Shown piece by piece: positions 58,695 to 64,000 of a stretch of DNA of 64,000 bases (the first letter of the stretch is position 1; each line of letters begins with the position of its first letter). Location: the NCBI RefSeq assembly GCF_025837095.1, contig NZ_CP107551.1:3900668-3964667 (forward strand), in the 5' to 3' direction. The position numbers and the translations under genes are program-made. The notes beneath the pieces are model-generated. The model was not told the DNA's origin, searched no databases, and saw only the letters and a program-made list of their open reading frames with translations. The stretch is from Rhodococcus sp. Z13. GTDB taxonomy: Bacteria; Actinomycetota; Actinomycetes; Mycobacteriales; Mycobacteriaceae.

Positions 58695-58755
58695 CGGGAA
58701 CGGGCTGTGCCGGGAACGGGCTGTGCCGGGAACGGACTGCGCCGGGAACGCGAAG
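58695..58755. repeat. 16-bp tandem repeat upstream of the VanW gene
   Basis: CGGGAACGGGCTGTGC occurs twice in direct succession (58695 and 58711), then with two changes (58727) and in part (58743). It lies between the VanW start and the terminator of fadA2. Confidence 0.75.
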
Positions 58756-58801
58756 ACCCCGCGTTGCTACCAGGTCGGGGGTCAGGCAGCAGCGCGGGGT
58801 C
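58755..58801 (-). terminator. probable terminator of fadA2
   Basis: GACCCCGCG (58755-58763) pairs with CGCGGGGTC (58793-58801), prolonged inside by TGCT/AGCA after a mismatch. It lies about 90 bases behind the fadA2 stop on the minus strand. Confidence 0.55.
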
Positions 58802-58890
58802 ACATGGTTCATCGCTGTCCGTGGCGGAGCGTTACACACCGCACGGAATTTTTATTCTCAACCATCTCCGGGGAGACGGCGAGAAGCCGA

Positions 58891-60204
58891 TCAGGCCTCG
58901 AGGATCGCGGTCACGCCCTGGCCACCGGCGGCGCAGATCGAGATCAGGCCGCGGACGGGCTTACCGGTCTCCTGCTTCTTCTCGTGCAGCATCTTCGCGA
59001 GCGAGGCGACGATGCGGCCGCCGGTCGCGGCGAACGGGTGACCGGCCGCGAGCGACGAGCCGTTGACGTTGAGCTTGCTGCGGTCGATCGAGCCGAGCGG
59101 CGCGTCGAGGCCGAGCTTGCCCTTGCAGTACTCCTCCGACTCGAACGCCTGCAGCGTCGCGAGCACGACCGACGCGAACGCCTCGTGGATCTCGTAGAAG
59201 TCGAAGTCCTGCAGGGTCAGGCCGTTGCGCTTGAGCAGACGCGGGATGGCGTAGGTGGGGGCCATGAGCAGACCGTCGCCGCCGTGGACATAGTCGACCG
59301 CCGCGGTCTCGGAGTCGACGAGGTAGGCGAGCACGGGCAGCTTGCGCTCGGCGGCCCACTCCTCGCTGGCGAGCAGCGCGACGGAGGCGCCGTCGGTGAG
59401 CGGGGTCGAGTTGCCGGCGGTCATGGTGGCGTCGCCGAGCTTGGTGCCGAAGACCGGCTCGAGCTTGGCGAGCTTCTCGACGGACGAGTCGGGGCGCAGG
59501 TTGTCGTCGCGGGTCAGGCCGAGGAACGGCGTGACGAGGTCGTCGAAGAAACCGCGGTCGTAGGCGGCGGCCATGTTGCGGTGGCTCGCGGCGGCCAGCT
59601 CGTCCTGCTCCTCGCGGGAGATGCCGAATTCCTTGGCGGTGATCGCGGCGTGCTCACCCATGGACAGGCCGGTGCGCGGCTCACCGTTGCGCGGGATCTC
59701 GATGCCGAGCATCGACGGGCGCACGTTGCCGAGCAGCTTGACGCGGTCGGCGGTGGTGCGGGCGCGGTTGAGCGACAGCAGGAACTCGCGCAGCTGGTTG
59801 TTCACGGCGATCGGCGCGTCGGAGGTGGTGTCCACGCCACCGCCGATACCGGCCTCGATGCGGCCGGCGGCGATGGCGTCGCCCACGGCGATGATCGACT
59901 GCAGGCCGGTGCCGCAGGCCTGCTGCAGGTCCCAGGCCGGGGTGTAGGGGCTCAGGGCGCTGCCGAGCACGCACTCGCGGATGAGGTTGAAGTCGCGGCT
60001 GTGCTTGAGGACGGCACCGCCGACCACGGCACCGAGCTGCTCGCCCTGCAGGTTGAACCGTCCGACGAGGCCGTCGAGAGCCGCGGTGAACATGTCCTGG
60101 TTCGACGCGCGGGCGTACTTGCGGTCGGAGCGAGCGAAGGGGATCCGGTTGCCGCCGAGGACGGCGACACGGCGCTGCTTCGAGGAACGGGCTTCGGTAG
60201 TCAC
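58891..60204 (-). CDS. fadA2: acetyl-CoA acetyltransferase (thiolase) FadA2
   Basis: Thiolase of 437 residues that cleaves 3-ketoacyl-CoA in beta-oxidation or condenses acetyl-CoA. The acyl-carrying Cys97 is in [14 protein letters not shown], the His in [21 protein letters not shown] near 392 and the second Cys in [17 protein letters not shown] near 423. I start at GTG 60204 because GGGAG lies six bases upstream; an earlier GTG at 60258 would overlap the operator-like motif and adds Asn- and Ser-rich residues without family match. It diverges from fabG4, as in M. tuberculosis, with the shared motif between them. Confidence 0.9.
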   Translation of the reverse strand: MTTEARSSKQRRVAVLGGNRIPFARSDRKYARASNQDMFTAALDGLVGRFNLQGEQLGAVVGGAVLKHSRDFNLIRECVLGSALSPYTPAWDLQQACGTGLQSIIAVGDAIAAGRIEAGIGGGVDTTSDAPIAVNNQLREFLLSLNRARTTADRVKLLGNVRPSMLGIEIPRNGEPRTGLSMGEHAAITAKEFGISREEQDELAAASHRNMAAAYDRGFFDDLVTPFLGLTRDDNLRPDSSVEKLAKLEPVFGTKLGDATMTAGNSTPLTDGASVALLASEEWAAERKLPVLAYLVDSETAAVDYVHGGDGLLMAPTYAIPRLLKRNGLTLQDFDFYEIHEAFASVVLATLQAFESEEYCKGKLGLDAPLGSIDRSKLNVNGSSLAAGHPFAATGGRIVASLAKMLHEKKQETGKPVRGLISICAAGGQGVTAILEA

Positions 60205-60250
60205 TGGCGTCTCCCGGTTTTCGGACGGATTCGAGTTCTGGCTACTATTC

Positions 60251-60264
60251 TTACTCACGGGTAA
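60251..60264. promoter_or_regulatory. operator-like 14-mer between fadA2 and fabG4
   Basis: TTACTCACGGGTAA, a near-palindrome with half-sites TTAC and GTAA, in the divergent promoter region of fadA2 and fabG4. It is related to the fadE5 site and to the site upstream of the tetR gene. Confidence 0.7.
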
Positions 60265-60329
60265 GTTTGTTGTCGAACACGCCTGTTGACGAACTCTGCA
60301 CCGACGACCGAATCGAAGAAGGTGGAACC

Positions 60330-61676
60330 GTGGCCGAAGCCAAGGGCGCTCCCAAGCTCTACGCCCAGCTCATCTCGTCCGCACCCGGGGCATTCCTCGC
60401 CAAGCAGTTCGGTCTGCCCAAGCCCGAGACGCTGCGCCGCTACCAGCCGGGTGAGCCGCCGCTCCCCGGTCCGGTGCTGCTGGGAGGAAGCGGCCGCCTC
60501 GTCGAGCCGATCCGCACCCTGCTGAGCGACTACACGTTCGCCGAGCCGTCCGACACGTCCTTCGGTGCCCTCGTGTTCGACGCTACCGGCATCACCGACG
60601 CCGCGGGCCTGGAACAGCTGTTCACGTTCTTCCAGCCCACCGTGCGCAACCTGCTGCCCTCCGGTCGCGTCGTCGTTCTCGGCACCACCCCCGAGGAGGC
60701 GGCCTCCGTCGACGAGCGCATCGCCCAGCGGGCCCTCGAGGGCTTCACCCGCAGCCTCGGCAAGGAGTTGCGCCGCGGCGCGACCGTCCAGCTCGTCTAC
60801 GTCTCCCCCAAGGCCCCCACCGGCTTGTCCGGCGCCGAGTCGACGCTGCGCTTCCTGCTCTCGGCGAAGTCGGCCTTCGTCGACGCGCAGGTCATCCGCA
60901 TCGGTGAGGACGAGGCGAAGGCCCCCGCCTCCTGGGACAAGCCGCTCGACGGCAAGGTCGCCGTGGTCACCGGTGCCGCGCGCGGCATCGGCGCGACCAT
61001 CGCCGAGGTGCTCGCCCGCGACGGTGCGACGATCGTCGCCGTCGACATCCCGGCCGCCGGCGACGCGCTGACGCAGACCGCCAACAAGGTCAAGGGCACC
61101 GCCTTCACCCTCGACGTGAGCGCCGCCGACGCCGGCGACAAGCTCGCCGAGCACCTGCTCGAGCGGCACGGCGGCGCCGACATCATCGTCCACAACGCCG
61201 GGATCACCCGCGACAAGCTGCTGGTGAACATGGACGCCGCCCGGTGGAACTCGGTGATCGCGGTCAACCTCGTCGCCCCGCAGAAGATCACCGAGGTCCT
61301 CGTCGAGAAGGGTGCCCTCAAGGAGGGTGGCCGCGTCATCGACGTGTCGTCGATCGCCGGTATCGCCGGCAACCGCGGCCAGACCAACTACGGAGCCTCG
61401 AAGGCCGGTGTCATCGGTCTCGTGCAGGCCACCGCACCGGTGCTCGCCGAGAAGAAGATCACCGTCAACGCCGTCGCACCCGGTTTCATCGAGACCGCGA
61501 TGACCGCTGCGATCCCGCTCGCCACCCGCGAGGCCGGCCGCCTGATGAGCTCGCTGCAGCAGGGCGGCGAGACCGTCGACGTCGCCGAGACCATCGCGTG
61601 GTTCGCCAACCCGGCGTCGAGCGCCGTGACCGGGCAGGTCGTGCGCGTGTGCGGCCAGTCCATGCTGGGGGCATAG
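60330..61676 (+). CDS. fabG4: high-molecular-weight 3-oxoacyl reductase FabG4
   Basis: NAD(H)-dependent ketoacyl reductase of 448 residues. The N-terminal part (about 1-200) is a flavodoxin-like, degenerate Rossmann domain typical of HMwFabG. The C-terminal SDR domain carries [24 protein letters not shown] near 212, [47 protein letters not shown] with Ser, Tyr and Lys of the triad, and [13 protein letters not shown]. The start GTG 60330 follows GAAGAAGGTGGAACC; a longer start at 60267 overlaps the promoter. It is directly joined to htdX (TAGATG). Length and neighbours match M. tuberculosis FabG4 (Rv0242c). Confidence 0.93.
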   Translation: MAEAKGAPKLYAQLISSAPGAFLAKQFGLPKPETLRRYQPGEPPLPGPVLLGGSGRLVEPIRTLLSDYTFAEPSDTSFGALVFDATGITDAAGLEQLFTFFQPTVRNLLPSGRVVVLGTTPEEAASVDERIAQRALEGFTRSLGKELRRGATVQLVYVSPKAPTGLSGAESTLRFLLSAKSAFVDAQVIRIGEDEAKAPASWDKPLDGKVAVVTGAARGIGATIAEVLARDGATIVAVDIPAAGDALTQTANKVKGTAFTLDVSAADAGDKLAEHLLERHGGADIIVHNAGITRDKLLVNMDAARWNSVIAVNLVAPQKITEVLVEKGALKEGGRVIDVSSIAGIAGNRGQTNYGASKAGVIGLVQATAPVLAEKKITVNAVAPGFIETAMTAAIPLATREAGRLMSSLQQGGETVDVAETIAWFANPASSAVTGQVVRVCGQSMLGA

Positions 61677-62540
61677 ATGGCACGCATCGAACTGCCCTCC
61701 TTGCCGTCGACCCTCGACATCTACAGCCGGGCCGTGCTGGGGGCGTTGCCCGTCGTGGGTGCCTCGGGGGATCGACTGCCCGAGGACGTGCTGGAACTGC
61801 GGTCGTTGAAGGTCGATCCGGACAACCTCGCCGAGTACACCAAGGTGTGCGGGCTGCGGTTCGGTGACACCCTGCCGCTGACCTACCCGTTCGTGCTCAC
61901 CTTCCCGATCGTGATGAAACTGATGGTGGGACGGGACTTCCCGTTCGCCGCCGTCGGTTCGGTGCACGCCGAGAACGTGATCGAACGGTTCCGGCCGATC
62001 TCGGTCACCGAACCGCTCGACCTCGCGGTGCACGCCGAGAACATGCGCGAGCACCGCAAAGGCCTGCTCGTCGATCTCGTCAGCGAGATCAAGGTGGGTC
62101 GCGAGCTCGTGTGGCGGCAGACGTCGACCTTCCTGCACCAGCAGCGCACCTCGCTGTCGGGGCAGCCGAAGCCCGAGCCGAAGGAGGAGGAGATCCCGCC
62201 GGTCCCCACCACCACGCTGCGGGTGGACCAGAAGGTCATCGACCGCTACGCGGCGGTCTCCGGCGACCGCAACCCGATCCACGTGTCGAGCCTGGGCGCC
62301 AAGGCGTTCGGATTCCCGAAGACCATCGCCCACGGCATGTGGAGCGCCGCGGCGACGCTGTCGGCGGTGGAGGGACGAATCCCCGAGAAGGCCACCTACT
62401 CGGTCCGTTTCGGCAAGCCGGTGCTGCTGCCGTCGTCGCTGAACCTGTACGCGCAGCACGTCGCGGACGGCTGGGATCTGGCGCTGCGGCATCCGAAGAA
62501 GCTCTACCCGCATCTGACGGCCACGCTGCGCACGCAGTAA
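61677..62540 (+). CDS. htdX: 3-hydroxyacyl-thioester dehydratase HtdX
   Basis: MaoC-like hydratase of 287 residues with two hotdog domains. The N-terminal one is degenerate. The C-terminal one carries the hydratase-2 motif VSGDRNPIHVSSLGAKAFGFPKTIAHGMWSAA near 192-223, with catalytic Asp and His. It would dehydrate or hydrate (3R)-hydroxyacyl thioesters, following FabG4 in the pathway. The ATG stands directly on the fabG4 stop codon, so the two are coupled. The M. tuberculosis homologue is htdX (Rv0241c), in the same order. A terminator hairpin follows at about 62584-62622. Confidence 0.92.
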   Translation: MARIELPSLPSTLDIYSRAVLGALPVVGASGDRLPEDVLELRSLKVDPDNLAEYTKVCGLRFGDTLPLTYPFVLTFPIVMKLMVGRDFPFAAVGSVHAENVIERFRPISVTEPLDLAVHAENMREHRKGLLVDLVSEIKVGRELVWRQTSTFLHQQRTSLSGQPKPEPKEEEIPPVPTTTLRVDQKVIDRYAAVSGDRNPIHVSSLGAKAFGFPKTIAHGMWSAAATLSAVEGRIPEKATYSVRFGKPVLLPSSLNLYAQHVADGWDLALRHPKKLYPHLTATLRTQ

Positions 62541-62583
62541 CGATCGGCGCACCACGCGCGCAGCAACGACCACGAAGACTTCG

Positions 62584-62622
62584 GGGCGGGGTGGGACGCG
62601 ATGGGGGCGTTCCACCCCGCCC
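62584..62622. terminator. bidirectional terminator between htdX and tetR
   Basis: Perfect 11-bp stem GGGCGGGGTGG (62584-62594) with CCACCCCGCCC (62612-62622) between the convergent htdX and tetR genes. Confidence 0.8.
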
Positions 62623-62663
62623 GAACCCGTGTACGGGACCGAATCCGTTGCGGGAAGCGCGGA

Positions 62664-63272
62664 TCAGTTCGGGTGGTCGGACCGCTTCCGACCGGCGAGA
62701 CCGCGCCAGGCGAGGTTCTCGAGCAGATCCGCCGCCTTCTGCACGTCGATCTCCCCGCCGGCGATACGGTCGGCGACGGCCTCACCGGCGCCGACGAGCG
62801 CGACGGCCATGATGGTGAAGTCGGTGCCCGGCTCCGGGTCGCGGGTGCTCGACTCGAGCAGCTGGGCGGTGAGTTCGATGAGCCGGTCCCGGCTGCTCTG
62901 CACCTGCGGTGCAAAAGCCTGCTGCGACAACGCTTGCCGGTAGAGCACCATCCACGACGGGCGGTGCTCGTCGACGAAGCCGAGGAACGACTCGAGCGCG
63001 ACCCGCAGCTGCTCGCGCGGCGAGAGGGTCGGATCACCGGCCGGGGTGAGCGCCTCGACGAACCGCTGCCCCTCGCGGGCGATGCACGCGGCGAACAGTT
63101 CGTCCTTCGAGCCGTAGTACAGATAGAGCATCGGCTTGGAGATCGACGCCCGCGCTGCGATCGCATCCATGGACGTGTTGTGGAAGCCGTTCTCCGAGAA
63201 CACCTCCACGGCGGCGTCCAGCATCTGTTGCTCGCGCACCGCACGCGGCAAACGCTTGGTCCCGCCCGCCAT
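62664..63272 (-). CDS. TetR-family transcriptional regulator (Rv0238-like position)
   Basis: Regulator of 202 residues. The helix-turn-helix is REQQMLDAAVEVFSENGFHNTSMDAIAARASISKPMLYLYYGSKDELFAACI, followed by an all-helical ligand domain with PSWMVLYRQALSQQAF. The start is ATG 63272 behind GGGAGGAGCA. It lies between lpqI and the htdX-fabG4 pair, as Rv0238 does in M. tuberculosis. A motif TTACTCTACGGTAG (63303-63316), similar to sites at fadA2/fabG4 and fadE5, is 30 bases upstream. It is therefore the obvious candidate for controlling these lipid genes and itself. The ligand is probably an acyl-CoA; this is inference. Confidence 0.88.
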   Translation of the reverse strand: MAGGTKRLPRAVREQQMLDAAVEVFSENGFHNTSMDAIAARASISKPMLYLYYGSKDELFAACIAREGQRFVEALTPAGDPTLSPREQLRVALESFLGFVDEHRPSWMVLYRQALSQQAFAPQVQSSRDRLIELTAQLLESSTRDPEPGTDFTIMAVALVGAGEAVADRIAGGEIDVQKAADLLENLAWRGLAGRKRSDHPN

Positions 63273-63302
63273 TGCTCCTCCCAGCACTCTCGAATCGAGT
63301 GC

Positions 63303-63316
63303 TTACTCTACGGTAG
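63303..63316. promoter_or_regulatory. operator-like 14-mer upstream of tetR
   Basis: TTACTCTACGGTAG agrees with the fadA2/fabG4 site in 10 of 14 positions and lies 30 bases upstream of the tetR start codon. Possible autoregulatory site. Confidence 0.5.
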
Positions 63317-63342
63317 GTGAGGTTCCCGGCGCGTCAGGCCGA

Positions 63343-63443
63343 GCAATTCGGCCGCCCCCGATCGGGCGGCCCGGGCAATTCGGCCGCCCCCGATCGGGCG
63401 GCCCGGGCAGTTCGGCCGCCTACGACCGGGCGAGCCGGGCGAT
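63343..63443. repeat. 32-bp tandem repeat array with internal palindrome
   Basis: Units start at 63343, 63375, 63407 and 63439 in exact 32-bp steps; the first two are identical, the third is diverged and the fourth is cut off at the lpqI stop codon. Each full unit contains a GGCCGCC...GGCGGCC-type inverted repeat, so each can form a strong hairpin. The array lies behind lpqI and before tetR. Confidence 0.85.
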
Positions 63444-64000
63444 TCAGCAGTCCAGGGCGCCCTTCGCGCGGGTCACCGTGCGTACCGCCTCGTCCACCCG
63501 CTGCACCGGCAGTGTCCCGTCGGCCACGACCTGCTCGAGATGGTCCAACACGGCCGGCACCTCCGTTGTGGTCAGCCACAACGCCTGGTTCACCCCGGCG
63601 ACGAGCGCGGCCTCCACGGCCTCGGCGATCCCGTAGGTGTCACTGATCGCGCGCATCCCGGACAGGTCGTCGGTGAAGATCACGCCGTCGAAGGGCGGGC
63701 CGCCGTAGGCACCGGACCGCAGCAGGTCGACGGCCTGCGGGCTGATGCTCGCCGGCACGCCGTCGGTCAGGCCCGGCACGTCGAGGTGACCGAGCATCAC
63801 CGCGACCTCCGGCGAGACGAGACTGCGGTAGGGCACGAGGTCGATCTGCTGCAGCTGCTCGAGCGGCGGCGTGGTCACCGCCCCGGTGTGGGAGTCGCCC
63901 GACGCCGAGCCGTGGCCCGGAAAGTGCTTGAGCACCGGCATGATTCCGGCGTCGAGCAGGCCGCGCGCGTAGGCACCGGCGTACTGCGTGACGATCTCGG
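63444..64000 (-). CDS. lpqI: glycoside hydrolase family 3 protein, LpqI-like (partial)
   Basis: C-terminal part of a beta-N-acetylglucosaminidase; the start lies beyond the window edge and the frame is open to base 64000. NagZ-type motifs are visible: MPVLKHFPGHGSASGDSHTG with the Asp-His general acid pair, and FDGVIFTDDLSGMRAI with the nucleophilic Asp. The order lpqI - tetR - htdX - fabG4 - fadA2 and the family motifs match M. tuberculosis Rv0237, a lipoprotein acting in peptidoglycan recycling. The lipoprotein signal cannot be checked here. The stop codon coincides with the last unit of the 32-bp repeat. Confidence 0.9.
   Translation of the reverse strand, partial: EIVTQYAGAYARGLLDAGIMPVLKHFPGHGSASGDSHTGAVTTPPLEQLQQIDLVPYRSLVSPEVAVMLGHLDVPGLTDGVPASISPQAVDLLRSGAYGGPPFDGVIFTDDLSGMRAISDTYGIAEAVEAALVAGVNQALWLTTTEVPAVLDHLEQVVADGTLPVQRVDEAVRTVTRAKGALDC

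Overview
The window looks like the chromosome of a mycolic-acid actinobacterium, most likely a Rhodococcus. GC and third-position GC are very high and GTG starts are frequent. Gene content points the same way: MpaB-type oxygenase, SPW, DUF1206, DUF5709 and DUF6098 proteins, and a right-hand end with the gene set and relative orientation of the Mycobacterium tuberculosis lpqI - tetR - htdX - fabG4 - fadA2 - fadE5 neighbourhood. No rRNA, CRISPR, prophage or replication origin was seen. One tRNA, for glycine with anticodon CCC, is present.

Layout. 1-2.7 kb: the 3' part of an IS1380-type transposase, an HxlR regulator, a possible 28-residue hydrophobic peptide between two strong hairpins, and an alpha/beta hydrolase. 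2.7-6.4 kb: a KimA-like permease, a PaaI-type thioesterase and a small membrane protein, with two hairpin-rich small RNA candidates whose loops all carry CCTCCCC. 6.5-14.5 kb: an amino-acid catabolism block (CAT permease, Lrp/AsnC regulator, valine-type dehydrogenase, giant indolepyruvate:ferredoxin oxidoreductase) with an intact IS5-type element in the permease-regulator intergenic region. 14.6-18.7 kb: trpF, then a LacI regulator divergent from glutaryl-CoA dehydrogenase and a family III CoA-transferase. 18.7-31.9 kb: mixed housekeeping and envelope genes (DsbA-like protein, Mn catalase, O-antigen-ligase-like protein, MalY/PatB lyase, PhoU, dCTP deaminase, MpaB, tRNA-Gly) plus a minus-strand RNA candidate with C5-C6 loops. 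32-36 kb: ahpC-ahpF and an ArsR-SRPBCC pair. 36-53.5 kb: PutA, SGNH hydrolase, DHA2 exporter, type I dehydroquinase, two CrcB channels, a P450, a fused E1 dehydrogenase, an anchored HNH nuclease and FabH. 53.5-64 kb: methyltransferase, fadE5, a decayed gene, a VanW protein, fadA2, fabG4-htdX, a TetR regulator and the end of lpqI.

How parts work together. Permease, deaminating dehydrogenase and 2-oxoacid ferredoxin oxidoreductase form a route from amino acid to acyl-CoA, with an Lrp-type regulator alongside. GcdH and the CoA-transferase would activate glutarate and oxidise it, under the LacI regulator with its 12-bp repeat array. FadE5, FadA2, FabG4 and HtdX supply acyl-CoA dehydrogenation, thiolysis, ketoreduction and hydration. 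The same partly palindromic 14-bp motif lies upstream of fadE5, between fadA2 and fabG4, and upstream of the tetR gene, which suggests one TetR regulon.

Most promising unexplained signal: three multi-hairpin RNA candidates (about 4870-4960 and 6219-6360 on the plus strand, 28150-28264 on the minus strand). Each hairpin loop carries a C-rich block complementary to G-rich ribosome binding sites, and the first two share a compensatory stem change.
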